Assembly (NCBI GenBank): GCA_049509915.1
Contig: JBEKZL010000170.1
Location: 1 to 16,481 of the forward strand
From: JBEKYD01 sp049509915
GTDB taxonomy: Bacteria > Acidobacteriota > Terriglobia > Bryobacterales > Bryobacteraceae
Direction of reading: 5' to 3'
Length of the DNA: 16,481 nucleotides
Below are positions 5,833 through 13,193 of the stretch, piece after piece. Each line of letters starts with the position of its first letter. Position 1 is the stretch's first letter. A program made the position numbers and the translations under genes. The notes below the pieces were generated by a model. It worked only from the letters and a program-made list of their open reading frames with translations. It searched no databases and had not been told where the DNA came from.

Positions 5833-6900
5833 TCACCGGCTGAAGCCCGTGCCGCCCACCAGCTGTAGAATCAACCGCTCCATGACAATGCGGTCGTCCG
5901 GCCGTGCGTCGCGGAATCCCTTGTCCGCTTCGTAAATCGATTCCATCGCGCTGGAGATTTGCGCCTCACCGAACTTCCCCACCGTTTGGGCCACCTGCTC
6001 GGCGCGCGAGCCCCACATCGGTACGCCCAGGCGGGAAAAATGAGACTGGATCTGCCCCGCCGTTTTCAACCCTGCTTCGCGGGCCGCCAGCGCGGTACGG
6101 AACTGGGTGGAAAGAAACGACAGCGCCAGCGGCAGATATTCGCCTCCGCGCACCAGCGCATCCAGGCACTCCAGCGCGCGGGCGCGATCTCTCCGGCCCA
6201 TCGCGTTCACGAGAGCGAAGATGTTGCCGGCACGGGCGTCCGGCACCAATTGGGCGATGTCCCGCTCGCCAACCGGTTTGTCGCCGGCGTAAAGGGACAG
6301 CTTCTCGATTTCGGTGGCGATGCCGGTGACGTCTCCGGCCAGCGCGTCCACCAGGACGTCCAGGGCCGGGCCGTCCAGGTTCAGACCAGCGCGCGCGGCC
6401 AGATTTTGCGCCTCCTGCCTGGCTTGCGCCGGGGCATAGCGCTCCAATTCCACCACGGCTCGAAGGCTCGCGTAGAATTTGGCCACCCGTTCGATCTTGC
6501 GTTTATCTTCGCCCTCGAATTCGTAGCGGCTGGCTTCGAATACCAGCGTTACGCCCGGCGTGGGGTCCTTGGCATAGGCAGCCAGCAAGGCGGTATCGCC
6601 GGCGCCGCCTTCGCCCTCCCCTTCGTCTTCGCTCGCGGCACGCCCGCGCGGCAGGGCCGCCTCCGCGTTGACGACCCAGATCAGCCGCTCGGCGGCGAAC
6701 AGGGATAGCGCCCGCGCGTCGTCCAGAATCTCGGCGAGCCTGGTGGAGGCAAGGTCGTGCTCGGCCAGCGAATCCGCGCTCAGCCCGGCGGACAGGGTCT
6801 GGCGGATCAGGCGCCGCTGATACGCCTCCGGCCCCAGCAGCAGGCACACCGGGGGCGGTCCCTGCTTCTTCAACAGGCTCAGAAACTGGGAGGGCGTCAT
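5833..6900 (-). CDS. holA: DNA polymerase III delta subunit (clamp-loader wrench)
   Basis: The 355-residue HolA opens the beta sliding clamp during clamp loading. The N-terminal segment QFLSLLKKQGPPPVCLLLGP followed by EAYQRRLIRQ is the degenerate ATPase start, without a working Walker A, as is normal for delta. The family pattern continues through LVFEASRYEFEGEDKRKIERVA, then LVDALAGDVTGIATEIEKLS and the C-terminal helices (LSFLSTQFRTALAAREA...). An acidic, glycine-rich insert (about 90-101, EDEGEGEGGAGD) looks like a flexible loop peculiar to this lineage. AAGGG lies eight bases before the ATG. It is the last gene of the psd-pssA-Asd-like-lptE-holA operon, 54 bp after lptE. The lptE-holA order is common in bacteria. 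Confidence 0.93.
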   Translation of the reverse strand: MTPSQFLSLLKKQGPPPVCLLLGPEAYQRRLIRQTLSAGLSADSLAEHDLASTRLAEILDDARALSLFAAERLIWVVNAEAALPRGRAASEDEGEGEGGAGDTALLAAYAKDPTPGVTLVFEASRYEFEGEDKRKIERVAKFYASLRAVVELERYAPAQARQEAQNLAARAGLNLDGPALDVLVDALAGDVTGIATEIEKLSLYAGDKPVGERDIAQLVPDARAGNIFALVNAMGRRDRARALECLDALVRGGEYLPLALSFLSTQFRTALAAREAGLKTAGQIQSHFSRLGVPMWGSRAEQVAQTVGKFGEAQISSAMESIYEADKGFRDARPDDRIVMERLILQLVGGTGFSR

Positions 6901-6954
6901 GCTCCGAACCCTTGCGACTCCGCGGAGTTGGTGGGACTGCTGAAAGCTCCCACC

Positions 6955-7476
6955 CTAGAAGTGCTCCAGAATGGTGCTGACTACGGCACGGGCGACATCC
7001 TGGCTGAGCCGCTGCATGGCCGGACCGCTCTCGTCGAAATAAACCTGCGGGTCCGTGGAAACCTCGTAGCGTTCGCGAAAATCCCAGCCGTTGCGGGCCC
7101 ACAGTTGCTTGCCGGTGGCACGCTCGGTGAGCGTCAGATTGAGAAAAACGATCACCAGCGCCCCGGTGGCGCGGCCCGTGGTCGGGTCGGAAGTGGTTGG
7201 GCTGGGGAACATGTTCATCACTGTACCCTGCAAAACCACATCGGCCTGGGTGCTGTCGTCCACGACTTTATAGCGGGTTCGCGTCAGAAACTCGCGCGCC
7301 ACATCGGCGGGTAACATGCGGGCCAGGTCGTAGCGCGTGGTGGCGTTGCGGAAGACCACGGCAATGCTCTTGGCGGTGGCCGGCATCAGGTCGCCTTTGC
7401 CCGACAAGTGATAGCCGCAGCCCGCCGCGAACGCCAAAGCCGCCGAGGCCGCTGCTAAGGGAACCCAGGTCTTCAT
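6955..7476 (-). CDS. lptE: LPS-assembly lipoprotein LptE
   Basis: The 173-residue protein is an outer-membrane lipoprotein that plugs the LptD barrel in lipopolysaccharide export. Residues 1-19 are a lipoprotein signal, with lipobox FAAGC and acylated Cys20, followed by GYHLSG, the LptE hallmark. Further family features are the region around VVFRNATTRYDLARMLPADV, a beta-strand LTLTERATGKQLWARN, and a C-terminal helix (AMQRLSQDVARAVVSTILE). Its ATG overlaps the stop of the Asd-like gene (ATGA), and it precedes holA. The order lptE-holA supports the name. Confidence 0.88.
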   Translation of the reverse strand: MKTWVPLAAASAALAFAAGCGYHLSGKGDLMPATAKSIAVVFRNATTRYDLARMLPADVAREFLTRTRYKVVDDSTQADVVLQGTVMNMFPSPTTSDPTTGRATGALVIVFLNLTLTERATGKQLWARNGWDFRERYEVSTDPQVYFDESGPAMQRLSQDVARAVVSTILEHF

Positions 7477-8474
7477 ATCAGTTGCCGCATCACCGCCACC
7501 GCGTTTTCGGCCGTAAGCCGCAGGTTGTCCGCCACCAGCCAGAACCAGCAGGCGTCGGCGCTGTTGCGATCGGGCTCAATCGCCCCCACCGAGATACCGC
7601 CTTGCCCCGCCTGGCCGACATTGGTGGGCGGTTCCAAATCCGCTCCCCGCACGTCGATCTCCGGCGATCTCAGCGAACTCTCGAGCGTCTCCACCTCGGG
7701 AAGCGATTCGAATTCCACCCACACCGACATGCTGTAGCCATGAAACACGGGCGCCTGGATGAGCCGCAGCGAAGGCAGCGGCGCGCCTTCGCCATCGCCC
7801 TCGAGCGCCAGCAGCGCCGCCAGGTGCCGCTCGATGCGCAGTTCGGCCCCTTCCAACGATTGCGGCGCTTCGGAACCGTAACGGGCCAGCATATTGAAAC
7901 CGGCCTGTGTATCGAAAATCTTTTGCGGCAGCGGTTTGAACGACAGCAGGTTGACCGTCTGCCCCTGCAGCTCTTCCACCCCTTGCCTGCCATGTTCGCT
8001 GGCCGGAGCAAAAATCTGCGCTATGGCGCGCGACACTGGCTCATGGGCGTGAAGGCGGCGCAGGAACAGCGCCAGCGCAACGGCTGCCGGGTGAGCAATT
8101 ACATGAATGCGGGTGTCCGCCTCCGGTTGCTCTTCCTCCACCAGTGGCGCCCGCAGACGGGCATCGGTCACCCCCTCCGCAATGCCGGTCAGATCCACCA
8201 CCGCGATCCCGGCTTCCTCGGCCAACTCCAGCCCGCGTTTGCCGGATTCCGCCGAGCCGGCCAACGCTACCGCTTGCGCGCCCTCGAAACTGTCCGCCTT
8301 CAATTCTTCCACGATGGCGGGCTCGTCGCCTACCCGCGCCAACGTGCCGGCCTGTTCGTCGTCCGCCGCCAGCAGCCGCAACGAGAAGGCGTCCTGGTCC
8401 GACGCCAGATCGCGAACCTCCCGCCCCAATAACGTTTCGGAGCCCACCAGGGCGACAGTAGCAGTTTTAGTCAT
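7473..8474 (-). CDS. aspartate-semialdehyde dehydrogenase-like protein (USG-1 type), catalytic Cys missing
   Basis: The 333-residue protein is full length for the Asd fold. The N-terminus TVALVGSETLLGREVRDL is the modified NADP-binding GATG-x-VG-x-E region, and the end (GAIEPDRNSADACWFWLVAD then NLRLTAENAV) is the typical Asd C-terminus. The active site, normally NPNCST, reads HPAAVA at 128-133, so Ala131 replaces the nucleophilic Cys. In the R-x-PV-x-x-GHS motif the protein has QAPVFHGYS: the Arg is Gln240 and the His is Tyr247. It cannot make aspartate semialdehyde and belongs with the USG-1-like Asd homologues whose role is unknown. It lies 41 bp after pssA and overlaps lptE by ATGA, so it is co-expressed with envelope genes. 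The ribosome binding site is weak. Confidence 0.85.
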   Translation of the reverse strand: MTKTATVALVGSETLLGREVRDLASDQDAFSLRLLAADDEQAGTLARVGDEPAIVEELKADSFEGAQAVALAGSAESGKRGLELAEEAGIAVVDLTGIAEGVTDARLRAPLVEEEQPEADTRIHVIAHPAAVALALFLRRLHAHEPVSRAIAQIFAPASEHGRQGVEELQGQTVNLLSFKPLPQKIFDTQAGFNMLARYGSEAPQSLEGAELRIERHLAALLALEGDGEGAPLPSLRLIQAPVFHGYSMSVWVEFESLPEVETLESSLRSPEIDVRGADLEPPTNVGQAGQGGISVGAIEPDRNSADACWFWLVADNLRLTAENAVAVMRQLI

Positions 8475-8515
8475 TGGTTGTTAACCCGACATTTCCCAGA
8501 ACGGCAACCGCTCTG

Positions 8516-9397
8516 TTACCCAACCTGATGCTCCGCGGTGCCGCGTATTGGCGCCGGCTTCAGGCGCCGCCGGATCATACCGCCCAGGCGAATCACGATT
8601 CCACTGGCCATGTAGCCGGATGCCATAAGGAGCAGCACCGGCTGGGCGTAGTTCCAGATCGCGTAGATGAACATACCTATCAGGATAATGATGAGCGGGG
8701 TATAAGGTTTGGACAGGTTGACGCCTTTGAAGCTGTAGTAGCGCCACGTGCTGATCATGAGAAAGCTAACAAGCGCCAGCAACGCCAGCCAGGCGACGGC
8801 CAAAGGCCACCAAGCGATCGGGTAACCATCGGCGGCATACACCACCGCGGCTACCACTCCGGCGGCCGCTGGAATCGGCATGCCGACGAAATATTTCCGG
8901 TCCGGCCGGCCGGGATTCTTGGGCACTGGATTCTTCTGGATGTTGAAGCGCGCCAGCCGCGCGGCGCCGCACATCAGGAACAGGAATGCAAAAAAATACC
9001 CGGCGTTATGCAGCGCGTCGCCGGATATCCCCTCCACGAATTGCACCCCCCAGGCGAAGGCCAGTACGGCGGGAGCGATGCCGAAGCTGATCACATCCGC
9101 CAGCGAATCCATCTCTCGTCCGAAATCGCTGGTGGTATTGGTCATCCGGGCAATGCGCCCATCGAGGCCGTCCAGCAGAAAGGCCGCGCCGATGGCTTTG
9201 GCCGCGTTGGCAAACGCCAGGTGCGCGTCGGCGGAGTGGGCGGTTGCCAGCGTGGCGCCTTCGAACGACCGCAGGATCGAAATGTAACCCAGAAAGATGT
9301 TGCCGGCGGTAAAAATCGTCGGCAGGGCGTAAGCGGCCCGGCGCGGGCGGCGTTCCGGCGATCTGGGATCCGCCAGCCGGTCCTTAAGGCCCCTCAT
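8516..9397 (-). CDS. pssA: CDP-diacylglycerol--serine O-phosphatidyltransferase
   Basis: The 293-residue integral membrane enzyme makes phosphatidylserine from CDP-diacylglycerol and serine. The CDP-alcohol phosphotransferase signature is complete at residues 76-101: D76-G-L-D79-G80-R-I-A83-R84, then G93, D97 and D101. Hydrophobic segments cover about 22-45, 65-76, 103-120, 131-146, 172-190, 195-216, 232-250 and 252-270. The start at ATG 9395-9397 overlaps the psd stop (ATGA); a longer open frame upstream only shadows psd. Pairing with psd gives the two-step route to phosphatidylethanolamine. Confidence 0.95.
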   Translation of the reverse strand: MRGLKDRLADPRSPERRPRRAAYALPTIFTAGNIFLGYISILRSFEGATLATAHSADAHLAFANAAKAIGAAFLLDGLDGRIARMTNTTSDFGREMDSLADVISFGIAPAVLAFAWGVQFVEGISGDALHNAGYFFAFLFLMCGAARLARFNIQKNPVPKNPGRPDRKYFVGMPIPAAAGVVAAVVYAADGYPIAWWPLAVAWLALLALVSFLMISTWRYYSFKGVNLSKPYTPLIIILIGMFIYAIWNYAQPVLLLMASGYMASGIVIRLGGMIRRRLKPAPIRGTAEHQVG

Positions 9398-10023
9398 TGC
9401 GGTCGCCCCTCGCCGCGGCGGCGCGCCAACACGCTCGATCCGGCCGATACATGCATGCCGGGCGAAACCACGATCTCCCACTCCTCGCCCAGCAGCACGT
9501 CCACCCGCGAACCGAACTTGATCAGCCCCACGCGTTCGCCCGTGCCCACGGTGTCGCCTATCTTTTTCCGAAAGACGATGCGCCGTGCGATCAATCCGGC
9601 GATCTGCTTGAACACAACTTCGGATCCACCGCCCGATACGGTCACTACGTTCTGTTCGTTCTCGGCCGAGCATACTTCCCGGCTCGCCACAAAAAACCGC
9701 CCCGGCTTATACACTACCTGCCGTATGGTGCCGCCGATAGGCGCGCGGTTCACGTGCACGTCGAAAATATTCAGAAAGACGCTGACGCGGTTCAGCCCGG
9801 GACCTTCCGCCTTCACCGCCACGACTTTTCCATCGGCCGGTGAAACCGCTACCGCGCCAGCCGGAATGGCCCGCTCCGGGTCGCGAAAGAAGTACAGGCA
9901 GAATAGCGCGAGAATCCACAGCGGGAGGGAATACCAGGGCCTGGCCAGCCAGGCAACGATCACCCCGGCGCCGCCCAGCCCCAGCGCATAGTATATGCCG
10001 TCGATGACGATCACTAAATCCAT
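9394..10023 (-). CDS. psd: phosphatidylserine decarboxylase, short form
   Basis: The 209-residue protein is a short-type pro-enzyme that self-cleaves to form a pyruvoyl group and converts phosphatidylserine to phosphatidylethanolamine. Two hydrophobic segments (about 8-27 and 30-46) anchor it to the inner membrane. Visible motifs are FFRDPERAIP (45-54), SPADGKV (61-67), FDVHVNRAP with His90, and the cleavage site KFGSRVDV with Gly171-Ser172, as in short Psd. The start at ATG 10021-10023 places the membrane segments at the N-terminus; the ribosome binding site is only a weak GGGA. It is the first gene of the five-gene operon, with pssA overlapping its stop. Confidence 0.93.
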   Translation of the reverse strand: MDLVIVIDGIYYALGLGGAGVIVAWLARPWYSLPLWILALFCLYFFRDPERAIPAGAVAVSPADGKVVAVKAEGPGLNRVSVFLNIFDVHVNRAPIGGTIRQVVYKPGRFFVASREVCSAENEQNVVTVSGGGSEVVFKQIAGLIARRIVFRKKIGDTVGTGERVGLIKFGSRVDVLLGEEWEIVVSPGMHVSAGSSVLARRRGEGRPQ

Positions 10024-10069
10024 TTTCCCATAGCGCGGCGGGAAACAAACATGGCGCGCACCGCGGCCG

Positions 10070-10107
10070 CGCGGTATCAAGACACCGGTACCGCGAATGT
10101 GTATACT
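10070..10107. promoter_or_regulatory. divergent intergenic region: inverted repeat and -10-like box
   Basis: Between psd (minus) and the membrane-protein gene (plus), CGCGGTA (10070-10076) and TACCGCG (10089-10095) form a 7-bp inverted repeat with a 12-bp gap. TATACT at 10102-10107 is a good -10 for the plus strand, just 8 bp before ATG 10115, and the palindromic GTATAC also gives TATACA on minus. No -35 is convincing. It may be a shared control region. Confidence 0.35.
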
Positions 10108-10114
10108 TTGCTTG

Positions 10115-10528
10115 ATGATCGAAGCATTGGGCGTGTTCATGGGGTGGCTGCATCTGTCTTCGATCGCGGCCCTGATCGGCGGCATGGTATACGCGAGCGC
10201 GGTGTTGACGCCGGCGGCGGGCGTGCTGGATGCGGAGGCGAGAGCGGCGCTGGGGGAGCGCGCGGCAGCCCGTTTTCGCCGGATTGCGCTGGCGGCCATG
10301 GCCGGGCTGGCGATCTCGGGGGTTTACAACTTCCTTGGCAATGTGGGACATTCGACGCACTACAAAATCGTGCTGGGCATCAAACTGCTCCTGGTGGCGC
10401 ACATCTTCGCGGCGGCGCTGACGGGCTCGCGCCCTCATCATCCGCGGCGCGCGCGGGTGCTGGCGGGCGGGGCCGCCTCCGGCCTGGTGGTGATCGCGAT
10501 TTCGACGTACTTGCGGCACATATTCTAG
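10115..10528 (+). CDS. four-helix integral membrane protein, CopD/DUF-like
   Basis: The 137-residue protein has four hydrophobic segments (about 5-30, 56-74, 84-104 and 114-132). The first reads MGWLHLSSIAALIGGMVYAS and is followed by a short loop with LTPA and ERAAARFRRIAL. The third segment is YKIVLGIKLLLVAHIFAAAL. This arrangement (WLH at the start, RFR before helix 2, LGIKLLL in helix 3) resembles CopD-type and related small membrane families, but the match is by pattern and no copper ligands can be assigned with confidence. ATG 10115 is chosen over ATG 10097 because the -10-like TATACT lies between them; the transcript would then be nearly leaderless. It stands 86 bp before ygfZ on the same strand. 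Confidence 0.7.
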   Translation: MIEALGVFMGWLHLSSIAALIGGMVYASAVLTPAAGVLDAEARAALGERAAARFRRIALAAMAGLAISGVYNFLGNVGHSTHYKIVLGIKLLLVAHIFAAALTGSRPHHPRRARVLAGGAASGLVVIAISTYLRHIF

Positions 10529-10553
10529 GGCGGGCGACGCGCGTAGGCGTGGA

Positions 10554-10585
10554 GGTCCGCCATTTGCCGGATAAAATGACGGACC
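10554..10585. promoter_or_regulatory. strong hairpin between the membrane-protein gene and ygfZ
   Basis: GGTCCG-C-CATTT, an 8-base loop and AAATG-A-CGGACC pair as an 11-bp stem with one C/A mismatch. It begins 25 bp after the upstream stop and ends 29 bp before the ygfZ ATG. No T tract follows, so it is not a standard terminator. It could be a Rho-independent attenuator-like element, an operator, or an mRNA processing site. Confidence 0.5.
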
Positions 10586-10614
10586 AGAGTCCGCGCAGCC
10601 GGTAAGATGAAAGA

Positions 10615-11577
10615 ATGACCGCGGGTTATGAAGCGTTGGCGAGCGGGGCGGCATGGATCGATCTGTCGGCGCGCGGGCGGGTGACGGTGCGCGGGCGGGA
10701 CCGGGCGCGGCTGTTGCACAGCATTTCGAGCAACGATATCAAGCAGCTCGCACCCGGTTCGGGTTGCTACGCTTTCCTGCTCAGCCCGCAAGGGCGCATT
10801 CAGGTTGATTTCGAGCTGTTGTGCCGGGACGACGATTTTCTGATCGACACGGAGCCGGATCTGCGCGAAAAAGTGATGGCGCACATTTTGCGATACAAGG
10901 TGGCCGACCAGGTGGAGCTCGAAGACCGGACGGCGTCGACGGTGGCGCTGGGCATCGAAGGGCCGGCTACCGAAGGCCCGGCCGGGGAGGCGATTCGCGC
11001 GGCGGTGGCGGACGGGTCGGTGGCGCCGTTTCGCCTGACCGGGCAGCCGGGTTTCCGCGTGTACGGCGACCGCGAGGCCGCCGGGGAGTGGATCCGCCGT
11101 TTGGAGCGCGCCGGGGTAGTACCGGCCACGGCGGAAGACGCCCGCCGTATCCGCATCGAAAACGGAAAGCCGCGCTACGGCGAAGATATCCGCGATACCA
11201 CGCTGCCCCAGGAAAGCCAGCAGATGCACGCCGTATCCTTCCAAAAGGGCTGCTACATCGGTCAGGAAATCGTGGAGAGGATCCGGGCCCAGGGCCGTGT
11301 GAACCGCAAACTGGCGCGCCTGGAAATCGAGGGCGAGGCGGAGGTTCCGGCGGGCAGCAAGGTGATGGCTGGGGAGAAAGAGGGCGGCGAAGTGACCTCC
11401 TCGGTCTATTCGCCGCGGGCCCGCCGGGTGGTGGCGATGGCCTACCTGCGCGCCGAGTATTTCGAACCGGGGACGGCGCTTTCGGTTCTGGGCCGGCCGG
11501 CGAGGCTGGCAGCGAACCTCCAGCGGTCAGCGATCGGCGATCAGCCCCCCTCAAGCGCACCGGGGCGTTATGCTTAG
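10615..11577 (+). CDS. ygfZ: tRNA-modifying / Fe-S cluster protein YgfZ (folate-binding)
   Basis: The 320-residue protein is a GcvT-like folate-binding protein that helps maintain Fe-S enzymes such as MiaB. The signature KGCYIGQE lies at 211-218 with Cys213. The N-terminal GcvT-like part includes GRDRARLLHSISSNDIK and YAFLLSPQGRIQVD, and a C-terminal barrel domain follows (ARLEIEGEAEVPAG...YSPRARRVVAMAYLR). The last 18 residues (QRSAIGDQPPSSAPGRYA) look foreign to the family and are encoded by a GCGATC-containing simple repeat, so the gene has probably read on into intergenic repeat DNA after losing its original stop. The ATG at 10615 has only a weak purine-rich upstream sequence. Confidence 0.88.
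   Translation: MTAGYEALASGAAWIDLSARGRVTVRGRDRARLLHSISSNDIKQLAPGSGCYAFLLSPQGRIQVDFELLCRDDDFLIDTEPDLREKVMAHILRYKVADQVELEDRTASTVALGIEGPATEGPAGEAIRAAVADGSVAPFRLTGQPGFRVYGDREAAGEWIRRLERAGVVPATAEDARRIRIENGKPRYGEDIRDTTLPQESQQMHAVSFQKGCYIGQEIVERIRAQGRVNRKLARLEIEGEAEVPAGSKVMAGEKEGGEVTSSVYSPRARRVVAMAYLRAEYFEPGTALSVLGRPARLAANLQRSAIGDQPPSSAPGRYA
11524..11544. repeat. GCGATC-type short tandem repeat at the 3' end of ygfZ
   Basis: The segment GGTCAGCGATC-GGCGATCAG holds two GCGATC units flanked by CAG. It encodes the atypical C-terminal tail of YgfZ (RSAIGDQ). Repeats of this composition usually lie between genes. Confidence 0.4.
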
Positions 11578-11598
11578 GTGTGCTGAGTGGGCGCGGAC

Positions 11599-11630
11599 GG
11601 CAACCGCTCCCTCGCGGTCGCGGCTCTGAC
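11599..11630. repeat. REP-like hairpin, copy 1 (GGCAACCGCTCC family)
   Basis: GGCAACCGCTCC starts an element that matches 13759-13790 at about 25 of 32 positions. It folds as GC-A-ACCGC, loop TCCCTC, GCGGT-C-GC, with one A/C mismatch. It sits in the 70-bp gap between ygfZ and the mannosyltransferase gene. Confidence 0.65.
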
Positions 11631-11647
11631 TCGACGTTACCCTTTCC

Positions 11648-12382
11648 ATGAAAATCGCAACGCGAAACGCAGCGGTGGTGGTGCCCACCTTTAACGAAGC
11701 GGAGAACGTTCCCAAGATTGTCGAGACCATATTCCGCCTTTATCCGGAGATTCATCTGCTGATTGTGGACGATCAATCCCCGGACGGCACGGCGGGGATC
11801 GTGCGCGGGCTTCAGGCTGGCCATCCCAACCTGGAGTTGCTGGCGCGCAGCGGCGAAGCGAGCTTCGGCCGCTCCTATCTGGACGGATTCCGTCTGCTGC
11901 TGGCGAAAGAATGGTGCCAGGCCATCGTTACCATGGACGCGGATTTCTCGCACGATCCGGCGGTGATTGCGAGGCTGCTGGAGCTGCTGGAGACGAACGA
12001 TGTGGCGCTGGGATCGCGCTACGTGGCGGGCGGTTCGGTGGGGAACTGGGCGCTGGGGAGGCGCCTGTTGAGCCGCGCGGCGAACTTTTATGTTCGCGCC
12101 GTGCTCGGTCTGCCCATTCATGACGCGACTTGCGGTTTCATGTGTATGCGGGCGGGCGCCCTGGCCGCGATCCCGCTCGACTCCATCGTGTCGGACGGCT
12201 ACGCCTTTCTGGTGGAGTTGAAATACAAGCTGGCGCGGCAGGGCTGCCGCTTCCGGGAGAATCCCATCCGGTTTGAGGAGCGGCGGGAGGGCCAGTCGAA
12301 GATGTCGATGGGTAAGATCTGGGAGTCGGCCTGGCTGCCGTGGCGAATTCGGCTGGGCGCTATCGGCCGGCAGCAGCCTTGA
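11648..12382 (+). CDS. polyprenol-phosphate mannosyltransferase (DPM1-like, GT2 family)
   Basis: The 244-residue protein is a GT-A fold glycosyltransferase that moves a sugar, most likely mannose from GDP-mannose, to a polyprenyl phosphate. Motifs in order are VVVPTFNEAENV (10-21), DDQSPDGT (41-48), the metal-binding MDADFSHDP (96-104, D97 and D99), GSRYVAGGSVGNW (122-134) and ERREGQSKMS (211-220). All are typical of the dolichol/polyprenol-phosphate mannose synthase group. There is no C-terminal membrane domain, so it is the short soluble form that acts on the inner face of the membrane. Sugar identity cannot be proved from sequence, and glucosyl variants exist. Its last 23 bases overlap the convergent PHP gene. 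Confidence 0.88.
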   Translation: MKIATRNAAVVVPTFNEAENVPKIVETIFRLYPEIHLLIVDDQSPDGTAGIVRGLQAGHPNLELLARSGEASFGRSYLDGFRLLLAKEWCQAIVTMDADFSHDPAVIARLLELLETNDVALGSRYVAGGSVGNWALGRRLLSRAANFYVRAVLGLPIHDATCGFMCMRAGALAAIPLDSIVSDGYAFLVELKYKLARQGCRFRENPIRFEERREGQSKMSMGKIWESAWLPWRIRLGAIGRQQP

Positions 12383-13193
12383 GAGCGTCCACAACCTCGG
12401 GCGGGACGTGGAGATTGCCGTCGCAGCCGGTACCCAGGCGGACATCGGGCTTCATGGTGCCGTGGTAGTCGGATCCGCCGGTGACCAGCAGTCCGTAGCG
12501 CCGGGCAAGTTGCAAATAGAGTTCGGTTTCGGCCGGGCCATGGTCGCTGTGATAGGCTTCCAGGGCGTTCAACCCGGCGGAGCAGAGTTCAGGCATCAGG
12601 GCGGGAACGTCTTCATGGACGCGGATGGGGTGGGCCAGCGAGGCGATGCCGCCGGCCTGGCGAATGGCCGCGACGCCCTCGGAAAATCCGGGTTCGCGAC
12701 GGTAGACGTAGCCTTTGGCCGATTCGTCCAGGTAGTCGTCGAAGGCCTGGCGGAGGTTTGAGACGTAGCCCTTGTCGACCAGCAGTTTGGCGAAATGGGG
12801 ACGGCCGGTCATGCCTTTGCCGAGGGCTTCGGCCTCTTCGAGAGTGACGTCGAGCCCCAGCTCGCGCAGGCGTTTCGCCAGCCGGCCATTGCGTTCCCGC
12901 CGCGAAGCCTGCTGCTCCAGCACCCAGGTGCGAAAAGGCCCCAGGGCACCCTCCAATGGGAAATACCCCAGCAGATGCACCGATTTTCCGTGCAGCTTGG
13001 TGGAAAGCTCGATGCCGCAAATCAACTCGACCCCGGCTTGCCGGGCTGCGTCGCGCGCCAGATCGATGCCGGTAAACGTGTCGTGATCGGTAATGCCCAG
13101 AACTTCCACGCCAGCACGAAGAGCTTCGTCTATGAGCTGTTGGGGCGACGAGGAGCCGTCGGATTCATTGGTGTGGGAATGTAGATCGATCAA
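12360..13193 (-). CDS. PHP-domain phosphoesterase (RNase AM / nucleoside 3',5'-bisphosphatase type)
   Basis: The 277-residue protein is a metal-dependent PHP-fold hydrolase. Ligands are visible: HSH at 5-7 with D12, TDHD (35-38), Glu62 in GIELST, His73 in HLLGYF, His in SLAHP and the final SDYHG. This is the TrpH/YciV layout, whose studied members remove the 3' phosphate of pAp and trim RNA 5' ends. The start is TTG at 13191-13193, forced because the metal-binding HSH begins only four residues later. It overlaps the end of cysC by 29 bases and has no clear Shine-Dalgarno, so translation is probably coupled to cysC. Beside sulfate-activation genes, a pAp phosphatase role is a fair inference. 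Its 3' end overlaps the convergent mannosyltransferase gene. Confidence 0.88.
   Translation of the reverse strand: MIDLHSHTNESDGSSSPQQLIDEALRAGVEVLGITDHDTFTGIDLARDAARQAGVELICGIELSTKLHGKSVHLLGYFPLEGALGPFRTWVLEQQASRRERNGRLAKRLRELGLDVTLEEAEALGKGMTGRPHFAKLLVDKGYVSNLRQAFDDYLDESAKGYVYRREPGFSEGVAAIRQAGGIASLAHPIRVHEDVPALMPELCSAGLNALEAYHSDHGPAETELYLQLARRYGLLVTGGSDYHGTMKPDVRLGTGCDGNLHVPPEVVDALKAAAGR

Noticed and set aside
7197..8432. 411-codon open frame on plus opposite lptE and the Asd-like gene
   Set aside because: Antisense shadow; rich in Arg, Pro and His with no domain pattern.
8474..9991. 505-codon open frame on plus, antisense to pssA and psd
   Set aside because: The opposite strand carries complete PssA and Psd motifs; the plus frame has low-complexity Arg/Pro/His composition typical of antisense of GC-rich genes.
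10967..12445. 492-codon open frame on minus across ygfZ and the mannosyltransferase
   Set aside because: It is the shadow of two well-recognised plus-strand genes and shows no motif of its own.
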